Positions 36,146 through 44,796 are shown, numbered from the stretch's first letter. The stretch: DNA of 64,000 nt from Aliikangiella sp965214955 (GCA_965214955.1 CBDCCU010000009.1:558001-622000); one strand, 5' to 3'. Program-made: numbers and translations. Notes: generated by a model from the sequence alone, not told the origin.

Positions 36146-37618
36146 ATGGCAATACAAGATTGGAAATTAAAAAAAGAAATAGTACGCATTGCTTTTGGGC
36201 AAGTACGTCAAAATGATGTACCTGACATAGTAATGGATGCTAATAATTTCGATGAAAATCAATATGGTTTTGCATGGGCAAATCTTCTAGAAATGTATGG
36301 TCATAGATTTGATAAAGAGAGAATAAATGTTGGCCCAAACTCTAAGTATAGACAGTTTTTTTGTGAATTATGTGAGCAGTTAGCTTGTAATGAGATTGTT
36401 CCAGGAACGGCAATAATTGAGAAATCTGCCGAAGAGTTTGTTAAAACCCTTCCCCAGAAAACTAAGGAAAAACTGGTTTCTGCACTCAATCAAGGTGGGG
36501 TGCAGTTTGAGTTTCGCGAGGCAATAGAAACTATTATTCAAAACTTAAATGAGCCGATCAGCGACGGAATAGCAACAATAAGAGCGCCTGAACTAAATTT
36601 GTTTTCTACTCAAGGAAAATCGTGGTATCCCATTTACTATACGCCAAGTGAAACCTTGCCAACCATTCAAGAAGGCTTAAATAACGGTCATATTGATCAA
36701 TCTTTATATTACCAAAATACCGATGCAGTTAATCGTTGGTATTCTATTACTAATGATGAGTTCTATACTGGATTTGACCAGTGTAAAACTGGCTTGTTAA
36801 AACTGAATCGTCATCAAGAGTGGCAGTCATTTGTTAATAGTAAAACATTTGATGGTGTAGTTATGTTGTGTGGCGGTGGCGCTCATAGTAAGGATGCTGT
36901 TTTAATTAAATGCTTGCTTGAAGTTGCCACCAAGCAGAGGGATAAGAATGAAAAACATAAAAAGCTAAAATATTCATTGATCGACCGTAGTAGTGCAATG
37001 CTAGAACTTTCAAGAGCAAAACTGGAAGAGTTGATAGATAAAAAAAATGGAAATGAGCATATAGAGGTTCAAGCTTTACGCAGAGATGTTATATCTATGA
37101 ATGGTTCAGAACCTCTGAGATTGCAAGGAAATTTAGCCTGGTTTATCACAGGCGGAACATTAGGTAATCTAGAGGAAGGAAGCTTTTTCGATAGCATCAA
37201 TAAAGTATCAAGAGAAAATGATTTATTAATTGTTGGAGTAGGTTGTCTTGATAGTAGCGCTACTCTCGATTTAGAAGCGGTTGCAAAAGAATATGAAAGA
37301 GATGTTGTTAAAGATTTAGTTGCTGTGCCATTGAGTGCAGTTTGGGGTTCTTTGAGTATTGAAGAAAGTTTAGAGGATGCATTAAGCTCAATTATTGTAG
37401 AAGCTATACCTAATAAATATAGTGATGTTCCTAATGCTATAACCGTAGTTGCAAAACTGCCTAGTAAAGCAATGGGTGAAATTATTTTGTTTAAATCTAG
37501 TCGTTATGATGAATGTAGCTTTATTGATTTTGCAAAACAGAATGGGTGGAATCATAAAATGAGTATTGATGGGCTAGATGGGTCGTTTAAACAGTTAGTC
37601 TTTAAAAAAGAAAGTTGA
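36146..37618 (+). CDS. EgtD-like (histidine-specific) SAM methyltransferase domain protein
   Basis: 490 aa. The C-terminal ~270 residues fit the histidine-specific methyltransferase family (PF10017/EgtD): GVVMLCGGGAHSKDAVLIKC as the SAM loop near residue 236, KYSLIDRSSAMLELSRAKL as the acidic ribose-binding strand, and WFITGGTLGNLEEGSFFDSI matching the family's GSTIGN motif, then LIVGVGCLDS. The first ~200 residues (with FAWANLLEMYGHRFDKERI and FREAIETIIQNL) are unlike EgtD and unrecognised. EgtD trimethylates histidine for ergothioneine, but no egtB is here, so the substrate may differ. A strong GGGAGGGG ribosome site precedes the ATG. It pairs with the symporter upstream. Confidence 0.65.
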   Translation: MAIQDWKLKKEIVRIAFGQVRQNDVPDIVMDANNFDENQYGFAWANLLEMYGHRFDKERINVGPNSKYRQFFCELCEQLACNEIVPGTAIIEKSAEEFVKTLPQKTKEKLVSALNQGGVQFEFREAIETIIQNLNEPISDGIATIRAPELNLFSTQGKSWYPIYYTPSETLPTIQEGLNNGHIDQSLYYQNTDAVNRWYSITNDEFYTGFDQCKTGLLKLNRHQEWQSFVNSKTFDGVVMLCGGGAHSKDAVLIKCLLEVATKQRDKNEKHKKLKYSLIDRSSAMLELSRAKLEELIDKKNGNEHIEVQALRRDVISMNGSEPLRLQGNLAWFITGGTLGNLEEGSFFDSINKVSRENDLLIVGVGCLDSSATLDLEAVAKEYERDVVKDLVAVPLSAVWGSLSIEESLEDALSSIIVEAIPNKYSDVPNAITVVAKLPSKAMGEIILFKSSRYDECSFIDFAKQNGWNHKMSIDGLDGSFKQLVFKKES

Positions 37619-37726
37619 TTACTTGAATTCCGATTTTAAACGCTAAAAAACGCTAAGTTCCAAGCAAAAAATGTGAGAGTAGTTTAAGTTTTAAAACGTT
37701 ATAAATAAATGAAAGGATGAAAACAA

Positions 37727-38182
37727 ATGAAATTTATTAAATGTTTTTTTATATCTTTAATAATGTTGCTAACAGCTTGTAGTACGAATACTGTTTTATT
37801 GGAACGAGCAAACCAAATTGAAGTAATTGAACAAGATTCAAATCAACTTCAGTTATTAGGCTACGTTAGTGTAGAAGAGATAGAAAGCAAATATAATGAA
37901 AGTCTAATGATAGATAAATTAAAGATAAAAGCTGCAAGCCAGTTTAAAGAACCAAACCTTAAGCTAGCTAATATTAAATCTGAAAAAATTAAAAAACATC
38001 TTCCATTAACATGGAGAAAAAATAGTTGCTTAAAAAGAAGTCATGGACATTTGAATAGGGGGGATCAGCTAAACATTAGCCCTAAGCATCTTGAAGCGAT
38101 TGAATGTTTTGCAGGAGTTGAGGACTCTCTGAATATACGGACTTATGTTAAAGTAGTTGCCGATGTGGTTGTAAAGAATTGA
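37727..38182 (+). CDS. Unrecognised small lipoprotein
   Basis: 151 aa. A lipoprotein signal (MKFIKCFFISLIMLLTAC) ends at a clear lipobox, LTAC, so Cys18 would be lipidated. The mature part is charged and Lys-rich, with three further cysteines late in the chain (NSCLKRSHGH, IECFAG). AAAGGATG gives a ribosome site. No family is recognised. It begins a stretch of small genes of unknown role. Confidence 0.7.
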   Translation: MKFIKCFFISLIMLLTACSTNTVLLERANQIEVIEQDSNQLQLLGYVSVEEIESKYNESLMIDKLKIKAASQFKEPNLKLANIKSEKIKKHLPLTWRKNSCLKRSHGHLNRGDQLNISPKHLEAIECFAGVEDSLNIRTYVKVVADVVVKN

Positions 38183-38253
38183 TATCGAAGGAGGATGTTC
38201 AATATTCTGTATTAGGGTAGCTGATTTCACTTGACACTTCAGCTTGACCAGAA

Positions 38254-38314
38254 GAGAGTTACCCGTTTTGATAAAAGGTTGTGAATCTTTTATTCAAAAC
38301 AAAAGGTAATTCTC
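38254..38314. repeat. Long imperfect hairpin
   Basis: The outer arms GAGAGTTACC (38254-38263) and GGTAATTCTC (38305-38314) pair at 9 of 10 positions. The inner arms GTTTTGATAAAAG (38265-38277) and CTTTTATTCAAAAC (38287-38300) pair with one bulge. It could be a small mobile hairpin, a structured RNA, or a terminator for the lipoprotein gene; no T-run follows directly. Confidence 0.55.
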
Positions 38315-38440
38315 ATACTAACAATCCAGTCACTAAACGCAAAGTAGGTTTATTAAGCTTGGTAGAAGAACATTAATAACGTGTCTATAACTTGTAAACT
38401 GACGAGCGTTTCTTGTGATACATTTGTTGTTATTTTTTTC

Positions 38441-38456
38441 GCTCCCGCGTGGGAGC
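38441..38456. terminator. GC-rich palindrome with flanking T and A runs
   Basis: GCTCCC-GCGT-GGGAGC is preceded by a run of T and followed by A residues, the shape of a terminator acting mainly on the minus strand. Its core, CGCTCCCGCGTGGGA, is shared with the two palindromic repeats at 39841-39862 and 39950-39971, so it is probably another member of that repeat family. Confidence 0.55.
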
Positions 38457-38509
38457 AAAAAAGTTTTTGTAATTAAAATTTAAAGATTAATCATTGTGAA
38501 TGTATAAGA

Positions 38510-38965
38510 ATGAAAAAACGATTAATATATTTGTCATTATTAAGCGTAGCTATTACTTTAATTATTTTATTTCCCAATTACTCTAAATGGCACTTAAAAA
38601 ATTTTAATGGAGGAACAATATATACTTTATTGAATTTAATTGCTCCTCCAGATGATTACTTTAAAGCAATCTATGATTCTAAATTAGCAAAAAACAATAC
38701 TGACTTTAGTCTTACTCATTTATATAAGGGAAAGTATGTTATTAAGATTAAAACGAAAGCTAATCTTAAATTCAGCGGAAATCTTATTTGTGGGAATAAA
38801 GAAATAACATTCAATCTTAAAGAAGAAGTTAATAAGAATGAGTATTGGTTAGCTATTTATTCTGTTGAACAAGATCTTTTAATGTATGAAAGCAATTGTA
38901 AGTTTAATTATCCTAGTCCCTTTAGTAATTCAAGAATAATAATTGAAAAATTAATTCATCACTAA
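38510..38965 (+). CDS. Unrecognised single-span protein
   Basis: 151 aa. One N-terminal hydrophobic segment (LIYLSLLSVAITLIILFPNY, residues 4-23) is followed by an extracytoplasmic domain of about 125 residues. This has alternating strands and the YKGKYVIKIKTKANLKFSGNLIC stretch; two cysteines (in NLICGNK and ESNCKF) could form a disulfide. No family is recognised. Composition is very AT-rich with Asn and Lys abundance, more so than the housekeeping genes nearby, hinting at acquired DNA. Confidence 0.65.
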   Translation: MKKRLIYLSLLSVAITLIILFPNYSKWHLKNFNGGTIYTLLNLIAPPDDYFKAIYDSKLAKNNTDFSLTHLYKGKYVIKIKTKANLKFSGNLICGNKEITFNLKEEVNKNEYWLAIYSVEQDLLMYESNCKFNYPSPFSNSRIIIEKLIHH

Positions 38966-39134
38966 TTTAAAGATTAATACTGAAGGGTAGGTATAAAAAG
39001 AGAATTATTGATGATGGGAGAGGTTAGAGATTAAATGAACTAAATGCAGACATATATGAACGCTTTCCCATATGCAAGAACTTATTCGGTTGCTAGCATT
39101 TATAAACTTCTTATATGCAAAATTTTAATAGGTT

Positions 39135-39377
39135 ATGCAGATGAAAAAAGTCGTATATTATTTTCTTAGTGCTTCTTTTCTTTTTAGTGCTGTTTGGGGC
39201 GTAATGTGGTTTTTTTCTTCTTCTAGTTTAGCTAGTAGCTTTTGTGAAAATCAGTTTAGTTTATTTCATGAGCTTTTTAGATGTAGGCAACCATACTTAG
39301 CTATTATTCTATCTATAACATCAATTGCTCTATTCTTTACGATGATAATATTGGGCATGAAAAATAAAAAAAGATAA
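39135..39377 (+). CDS. Small two-span membrane protein (80 aa)
   Basis: Two hydrophobic segments (VVYYFLSASFLFSAVWGVMWFF near 5-26 and YLAIILSITSIALFFTMIILG near 54-74) lie either side of a short loop with two cysteines (SFCENQF, LFRCRQ). The tail is basic. No family is recognised. It precedes another membrane gene by 16 bp, suggesting a pair. Confidence 0.55.
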   Translation: MQMKKVVYYFLSASFLFSAVWGVMWFFSSSSLASSFCENQFSLFHELFRCRQPYLAIILSITSIALFFTMIILGMKNKKR

Positions 39378-39393
39378 TATTGCATATCGATAG

Positions 39394-39816
39394 ATGGCTT
39401 TGGTAATGCGACAATTAATAATAAAAAATAGAAAGATATTCATTGCAACACTGGTTGCTTTAACAATTAATATTTTATGGGCATCTATCTGGAAAACAGA
39501 AATACCTGTTTACTTATTGATACCAGTTCAGCTAGTAATAGTTCTAATTTTTACCAGTTATGCATTTAGTGTTATTAATAATAAGTTCCTATGCTTTTTA
39601 ATTTGTTTTTTATTTTCTTGGTTAATAGGTTTTGCCATTGTTGAAGTTTTTTCAATGATGTTTAGTGAAAAATATTTTATGGTCATTTCAGAGAGAATAG
39701 AACGAGGTTTGTTTTTCGACTACTTAGTTTTGCACTTTCAGTTAAATCAGATATTTGGAGCGCCAGCTTTAGGGTTATATTTTTATTTGATATATTTTTT
39801 TCATATAAAATACTAA
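39394..39816 (+). CDS. Unrecognised membrane protein with about four spans
   Basis: 140 aa; the start could be ATG 39394 or ATG 39409 (MRQLIIKNRK). Hydrophobic segments occupy roughly residues 17-33, 38-58, 66-90 and 115-138. There are no motifs and the family is unrecognised. It is followed by palindromic repeats and a convergent SDR gene. Confidence 0.55.
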   Translation: MALVMRQLIIKNRKIFIATLVALTINILWASIWKTEIPVYLLIPVQLVIVLIFTSYAFSVINNKFLCFLICFLFSWLIGFAIVEVFSMMFSEKYFMVISERIERGLFFDYLVLHFQLNQIFGAPALGLYFYLIYFFHIKY

Positions 39817-39832
39817 TGTTTTCACTCGGGAT

Positions 39833-39869
39833 ATTTCTCGTTCCCACGCTCCAGCGTGGGAATGCATAC
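39833..39869. repeat. REP-like palindromic repeat, copy 1
   Basis: ATTTCTCG, then the palindrome TTCCCACGCTCC/AGCGTGGGAA (39841-39862), then TGCATAC. An almost identical unit lies at 39941-39978. Short extragenic palindromes of this kind are often dispersed in gammaproteobacterial genomes. Confidence 0.8.
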
Positions 39870-39940
39870 GGAAATATCATAATGGGAATAAGCCTCTGAA
39901 AAATAACAGATCTTAATAAACCATATTTTATTACTTTAAT

Positions 39941-39978
39941 TATTTCTCGTTCCCACGCTCCCGCGTGGGAATGCATAC
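39941..39978. repeat. REP-like palindromic repeat, copy 2
   Basis: Same unit as 39833-39869, differing at one loop base (CTCCC in place of CTCCA). The palindrome spans 39950-39971 and the unit ends in TGCATAC. The two copies are about 109 bp apart in the same orientation. Confidence 0.8.
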
Positions 39979-39989
39979 ATAGCTAGACT

Positions 39990-40709
39990 TTAATAAACCC
40001 ACTCTGGCAAAATCTTCAACAGCCACCCAATCAAACGCCAGCGTTTGGTGATATAAGCCACGTTTCTTTTTTTACTAATGGCATTAATAATCTGCTTTGC
40101 GGCTTTATCTACTGGTGCTACCCAAAATAATCCAGTGCCTTGTGCCATATCGGTATTCACAAATCCGGGTAAAATATCGGTAAGAATAATCGGTAAATTG
40201 GCTTTGTAGGCTTTTTTTCTTAATCCTTGCATATAGTTTGATGAATAGGCTTTCGATGCGGCATAAGCGGGGGCAACATTGCTGCCTCGGAGAGCGTTTA
40301 TTGAGGAGATATTCACAAATTGACCATGTTTTTGTTTGGCAAAGTGGTTATAAGCTTTGCCTGCTATTAGGGTAAAGCCTTCTACGTTGGTTTGAATGGT
40401 AGATATTTCTTTTTGCCAGTTGAGCTTTTTGTTTAAGTGTCCAACTCCGGCATTATAAATCACTAAATCGACCCCGCCGAGCTTATCAACCATGTTGTCA
40501 AACTGAATGCCCGTGTGTTCGGGTTTGCAGACATCCATTTGATTAACGAGTATTTTATTTGGGTATTGTTGCTGTACTTCTTTGAGCTTATCTAGCCTTC
40601 TACCGCTAATGGCGACTTGATGGTTTTGTTTGGCGTATTGTAAGGCGAGGGCTTTGCCGATGCCTGAGCTTGCACCTATGATAATGATTTTAAGTGAGTT
40701 TGATGACAT
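39990..40709 (-). CDS. SDR family oxidoreductase
   Basis: 239 aa classical short-chain dehydrogenase. It has IIGASSGIGKALALQYA near residue 11 (the cofactor loop), VIYNAGVGHLNKK near 84 (NAG motif), NISSINALRG with the catalytic Ser, and YAASKAYSSNYMQGLR with Tyr and Lys near 149-153. The C-terminal PVDKAAKQIINAISKKRNVAYITKRW suggests membrane association by a basic-aromatic tail. The substrate is unknown. It is divergent from the spermidine-synthase-like pair. Confidence 0.88.
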   Translation of the reverse strand: MSSNSLKIIIIGASSGIGKALALQYAKQNHQVAISGRRLDKLKEVQQQYPNKILVNQMDVCKPEHTGIQFDNMVDKLGGVDLVIYNAGVGHLNKKLNWQKEISTIQTNVEGFTLIAGKAYNHFAKQKHGQFVNISSINALRGSNVAPAYAASKAYSSNYMQGLRKKAYKANLPIILTDILPGFVNTDMAQGTGLFWVAPVDKAAKQIINAISKKRNVAYITKRWRLIGWLLKILPEWVY

Positions 40710-40820
40710 CTCAAAAAGCCTCTTTACAACGTAAAAAATGTAATGTTAGCCGAAGAAAGTTGCTCCATTATGGTTAACTCTGTATCTTAATGCCACCATA
40801 AAAATTAAATAATAATATCA

Positions 40821-41447
40821 ATGCGAAAAATAACCATTTTATCCCTTGCCTTTGTTACGGGCTTTTCCATAATGTGCTTTGAGCTACTTGGCGGCAGAAT
40901 GCTTGCGCCTTATTTTGGTAGTAGTGTGTATGTGTGGGGAAGCATTATCACCGTGTTTATGTTGGCGCTTTCTATTGGCTATTTAAGTGGCGGAAAATTT
41001 TCTTTGTATAACCCAAGCATTAAGCGTTTTTCTGCGATCTTTATGCTGGCGGCATTATCAATGTTACCAACGATTTTTTATTCAGAAAATATTTTCGAGT
41101 TTGTTTTTGAGCGCATAGAAGATCCACGTTATGGCTCATTGGTTGCATCAACTTTTGTATTTTTTGTGCCTAGTATTATTATGGGAATGATTGCACCTTA
41201 TTCGGTAAGGATATTAACTGTTTCGGCTGGAACATCAGGACAAACCGCAGGCTTTTTATATTTTGTTTCAACTTTAGGCAGCGCAATAGGCACAATTATG
41301 ACCTCGTTTTATTTGGTGCTTTGGTTAGAGGTGAATCAAATATTATGGCTGACTTTTAGCTTGTTAATGTCATCTGGAATTATCGCTTTGATAAGCTCTA
41401 AATTTTTTGATGAGCAAATAAATTATTCAGCACATAACCAAGCATAG
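40821..41447 (+). CDS. Membrane half of a spermidine-synthase-like protein
   Basis: 208 aa with about six spans. GFSIMCFELLGGRMLAPYFGSSVYVWGSIITVFML is the N-terminal signature of the membrane domain found fused to SpeE-type methyltransferase folds; later SIIMGMIAPYSVRILT and LYFVSTLGSAIGTIMTSFYLV. In many bacteria the membrane and catalytic parts are one chain; here the catalytic part is the next gene, 10 bp downstream. Function of the membrane part is not established. Confidence 0.85.
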   Translation: MRKITILSLAFVTGFSIMCFELLGGRMLAPYFGSSVYVWGSIITVFMLALSIGYLSGGKFSLYNPSIKRFSAIFMLAALSMLPTIFYSENIFEFVFERIEDPRYGSLVASTFVFFVPSIIMGMIAPYSVRILTVSAGTSGQTAGFLYFVSTLGSAIGTIMTSFYLVLWLEVNQILWLTFSLLMSSGIIALISSKFFDEQINYSAHNQA

Positions 41448-41457
41448 GAGCAAAAAA

Positions 41458-42336
41458 ATGAAGTATTACTTAGTTTTAATTTTTGCTTTTTTGGCAACTA
41501 ACCTTCAAGCAAAGCAAATTCATAAAGAGCGTTCAATTTATCGTAATGTTGTGATTGTTGAGGAAGATGGCGAGCGCTGTATGCGCTTTGAAACGCGGCG
41601 CAAAAGAGTGACTAATCAAGCGTGTATTGATTTAAAAGAAACCGACCGATTAGTATTTGAATATGCCCATGGTGTGCTTGCAGGATTAGCCATTAATCCC
41701 GAGCCAAAACGTATTTTAATTTTAGGCTTAGGTGGCGGTGTTTTATCGAATGTATTGCATGAAATATTGCCACAAGCTGAAATTGTTTCGGTGGATATTG
41801 ACCCCGTAGTCGTTAAGCTAGCTAAAAAGTATTTTAACTATAAAGAAAACGAAAAAGTTAAAACCGAAATTAAAGATGGCAGAGTGTATGTGAAGCGTGC
41901 GTTGCTTAAAAAGCAACAGTTTGATTGGGTGATTTTAGATGCGTTTAATGGCGATTATATTCCTGAGCATTTAATGACCAAAGAGTTTTTACAAGAAGTA
42001 AAAGATTTACTTACACCTAACGGTATTGTCAGTGCCAATACGTTTAGTAATAGCAAACTTTATGATTATGAGTCGGTGACTTATCAGCAAGTCTTTGGCA
42101 AGTTGCATATTTTTCAAGCGCCAACTAAAGGTAATCGCGTGATCTTTGCTTGCAATTGTGATGACTTTAATGAGTTTCCAGAGCTTCCTGAAGTGCTTCA
42201 ACAAAAGGTTAATAAATATCAGGTTAAGCTGACTAAAGTTTGGCGTTCAATTTCAGATAAAGTCAACTGGGATGAAAGTAGCGATATTTTAACTGATCAA
42301 TATTCACCGGCTAATTTACTTAAACAAACGGATTGA
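41458..42336 (+). CDS. Spermidine-synthase-like SAM-fold protein
   Basis: 292 aa. A Sec-type signal or anchor (MKYYLVLIFAFLATNLQA) is followed by a SpeE-like fold. LILGLGGGVLSNVLHEILP is the SAM-type loop near residue 83, EIVSVDIDPVVVKLAKKYF the acidic strand, then IKDGRVYVKRA and WVILDAFNGDYIPEHLMTKEF. A leader peptide on a spermidine-synthase fold is unusual and implies an extracytoplasmic or membrane-bound location with the preceding membrane gene. Whether it makes polyamines is doubtful; true SpeE enzymes are cytosolic. Confidence 0.82.
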   Translation: MKYYLVLIFAFLATNLQAKQIHKERSIYRNVVIVEEDGERCMRFETRRKRVTNQACIDLKETDRLVFEYAHGVLAGLAINPEPKRILILGLGGGVLSNVLHEILPQAEIVSVDIDPVVVKLAKKYFNYKENEKVKTEIKDGRVYVKRALLKKQQFDWVILDAFNGDYIPEHLMTKEFLQEVKDLLTPNGIVSANTFSNSKLYDYESVTYQQVFGKLHIFQAPTKGNRVIFACNCDDFNEFPELPEVLQQKVNKYQVKLTKVWRSISDKVNWDESSDILTDQYSPANLLKQTD

Positions 42337-42610
42337 TTTTATATTTATTTAAGTTTAAAGCGCACCTTCATTTTCGAGTAGTTGTTTTATCGCTTGGGCA
42401 AACTTTTGATAGCCCGCACTATTTAAGTGAATGGGGTCGGATTTATATTGGTTATTGCGCAAAAGGTTCGACAAGATTTCACCATTAAAGGCTAAATTGT
42501 GTTCATTAGCTAACTCGCTATAAAAAGGTGCGCTATCGGAAAATAACTTTTTTTCTGGTACACCAATTAAAACCACTTGCACATTATTTTGTTTTGCTAT
42601 TTGCTGAATT

Positions 42611-43600
42611 CTACTCCAAAGCGCACCGTTTTCTTACATCACGCATCACTTCAGCAGGTGTTCGGTAGTTTAAAGTTTTCCTTGGTCGATTATTGATTTC
42701 TCTTACCGCAATTTCAACATCTTTATCACTATAATTTGTAAAATCACTCCCTTTAGGAAAATATTGCCTTAATAATCCATTGATATTTTCATTACACCCT
42801 CTTTGCCATGGTGAATAAGGCTCTGCAAAATAAACATCAATCTTTGACTTTTTCTCAATCGTTTTAAAATCAGCAAATTCACTACCATTATCAACCGTTA
42901 ATGTTTTTCTTAAATATTTAGGAATTTTCCTAAACTTCTGAGCGGTTACTTTTGATAATGGCTTGGCATGTTTGCTCGGTAACTTGCCTGCAATGAGATA
43001 TAAGCTTTTCCTTTCCACATGAGTCACAATAGCCCCTGTTCCTTGTTGACCAATGATAGTGTCGCCCTCCCAATCCCCATAACGTCGCTTACCAGCAACA
43101 GCCAAAGGGCGAGTATTTATCATTTTACGCGCGGCAATTACCCCTGAATCATTCTTGCTTTTACGACGCTTTTTACGCTTGGCTCTTTGTGCTCTTAAGC
43201 ACTGAAATGACTGGGGAAGTGCTATTTTTTGTTGATAAACCCATTGATATATTGTTTCAGTACTGACTCGCATATTTAAATTATCAGCATACTTGAGTTT
43301 CAGTCGATTTGATATTTGCTGAGGCGACCAATTTTTCTTGAGTCGTGCAATAACATAACGAACAAGCTTTTTATTATTTAAGCACCTTTGGTGCCTTGCT
43401 AGTTTTTTTCGGGCAATGCAATAGCGGTGAGAAAAGCTATAATGGTATTTTGATAATTTGTTCTGGTTTCTTTTTATTTCTCTTGAAATGGTTGAGTGTG
43501 AACGCAATAAACGACGACCAATTTCCCGAAAACTGTAACCTGAAATATATAAATGAAAGATGACATATCTTTCTCTTTGTGTAATATGGCTATAGGACAT
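42611..43600 (-). CDS. IS30-family transposase
   Basis: 329 aa from the ATG at 43600 (MSYSHITQRERYVIFHLYIS), with AGAGG 10 bp upstream; an in-frame extension upstream is less likely. The N-terminal helix-turn-helix region has GYSFREIGRRLLRSHSTISREIKRN. The DDE catalytic core follows: GDWEGDTIIG (first Asp), TVDNGSEF (second Asp) and the Glu in GCNENINGLLRQYFPKG. All three acidic residues are present. The stop codon lies at the edge of the left terminal repeat. Confidence 0.95.
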   Translation of the reverse strand: MSYSHITQRERYVIFHLYISGYSFREIGRRLLRSHSTISREIKRNQNKLSKYHYSFSHRYCIARKKLARHQRCLNNKKLVRYVIARLKKNWSPQQISNRLKLKYADNLNMRVSTETIYQWVYQQKIALPQSFQCLRAQRAKRKKRRKSKNDSGVIAARKMINTRPLAVAGKRRYGDWEGDTIIGQQGTGAIVTHVERKSLYLIAGKLPSKHAKPLSKVTAQKFRKIPKYLRKTLTVDNGSEFADFKTIEKKSKIDVYFAEPYSPWQRGCNENINGLLRQYFPKGSDFTNYSDKDVEIAVREINNRPRKTLNYRTPAEVMRDVRKRCALE

Positions 43601-43688
43601 AACGACCTCTCTATTAATGTTTAGTCTGCAAACCAAACACTAACAGCTGATGTCGTTATGTTCTAATCTCTATGGTGCACTTTGGTGT
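42612..43688 (-). mobile_element. IS30-family insertion sequence
   Basis: About 1077 bp. Terminal inverted repeats are ACTCCAAAGCGCACC (42613-42627) and, reading inward from the right end, ACACCAAAGTGCACC (43674-43688), matching at 13 of 15 bases. Both flanks carry TGAATTC (42605-42611 and 43689-43695), a probable target duplication, though longer than the 2-3 bp usual for IS30. It encodes one transposase. The short, intact, well-defined element suggests recent activity. Confidence 0.92.
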
Positions 43689-44214
43689 TGAATTCAGGTT
43701 TTAATCATTTGGGCAAGATTTTGTTTAGTTTGATTAAGATCTAAATTTCTTAAAATGTCGTTGCCACCTTCAAGTAAAATAACCAGCTCAGGATTATGCT
43801 GCACAAGTAATCCTTCAAATCTTTTAACCCCTTGAAAGGTTGTTTCACCTGAAATTCCTGCATTAATAACCGTTAGCCCAGTTAATTGCGATAATACACT
43901 AGGATAATCGTTATTGGCTTTTGCGCCTACGCCAAATGTTAGGCTGTCTCCAAATGCAAGAATAGTGGCATTATTATCCAGTGACTTTAATTTTGGTTCG
44001 CTGCATGCACTTAAAATCAGAATACAGGGAATTAGAGAGAACAAAAAAGACAGTCTTAAACGATGTAGCATATATCCTCTTTTTAGCTTTTACTGTTATT
44101 AGCAAAATGAAACAAATAATGGTTTTGAACTAATCATTATTCCAAGTATCTTAATCATACATATAGAATTGATCATTAACAAAGTTAACTAACACTTAAA
44201 AAAAGGATTGAACA

Positions 44215-44796
44215 TTGAAGTTTTTATTAAAGATAAAATTGGTTATTTTGCTATCTGTTGTACTGCTTAATGGTTGCACAACGACATTATGGTCTAATCA
44301 ATATAAGCATTTTAGTATCGAAGGGTTTTATATTAATACCGAAAACAATGATCTTTTGGTTTCCGATGGTGAGAAAGCTTTTATATTCCCAGTTAGCGAG
44401 TCTTTTGCTAAAGCTTTATTAATTAGTAGAGAAATAGAGTTCACCCCCAAATTTAATAATTTTTATTTAGATAAAGAAAATATTAAAGGTGAGGTTGAGT
44501 TAACAGTAAAGAGTGAATCTTTATCAGATGAAGAAAAACAGTATTTATCCGAGATAGGCTTTAATGAAAAGGGCTTATTGGTAACACCTATTAAAGGTAA
44601 GGTTTATAAAATTGAAGGAGAGCTGCCTCTTCAGAAGTTAGAGAATACCTATACGGTTTCGGTTGAACTATCACCATCTTTTGTTGATACGGCAGGTAAA
44701 ATTGTCGCGACACCAGCAACGATTGCCTATGATGCAATGGTGGTTGTTCCTTCAGTATTCATTATTGCAACTTTGATGCTAGTAGGAAGTAACTAG
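44215..44796 (+). CDS. Unrecognised lipoprotein
   Basis: 193 aa from a TTG start with AAAGGAT upstream. The leader KFLLKIKLVILLSVVLLNGC ends in a lipobox (LNGC). The mature domain has strands such as KHFSIEGFYINTENNDLLV and ends in a hydrophobic segment (AMVVVPSVFIIATLMLV) that could be a second membrane anchor, an uncommon feature for a lipoprotein. No family is recognised. It stands alone between the broken esterase and fumarylacetoacetase. Confidence 0.7.
   Translation: MKFLLKIKLVILLSVVLLNGCTTTLWSNQYKHFSIEGFYINTENNDLLVSDGEKAFIFPVSESFAKALLISREIEFTPKFNNFYLDKENIKGEVELTVKSESLSDEEKQYLSEIGFNEKGLLVTPIKGKVYKIEGELPLQKLENTYTVSVELSPSFVDTAGKIVATPATIAYDAMVVVPSVFIIATLMLVGSN

Larger units (their letters stand above)
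42355..44071 (-). pseudogene. SGNH/GDSL esterase (TesA-like) interrupted by an IS30-family element
   Basis: The N-terminal piece (44071 down to about 43696) has a lipoprotein-like leader with LSAC, block I FGDSLTFGVGA holding the nucleophile Ser, and block III GGNDILRN. The C-terminal piece (about 42611 to 42355) has VVLIGVPEKKLF and block V DPIHLNSAGYQKFA with the catalytic Asp and His. The IS element lies between them, so the catalytic residues are on separate fragments and the enzyme should be inactive. Rejoining the pieces at the shared TGAATTC keeps the frame, apart from one TGA where the other copy has AGA. Confidence 0.9.

Noticed and set aside
36146..37618. Calling the methyltransferase egtD outright
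   Set aside because: The N-terminal 200 residues do not match EgtD and no egtB partner is present, so only a family-level call is justified.
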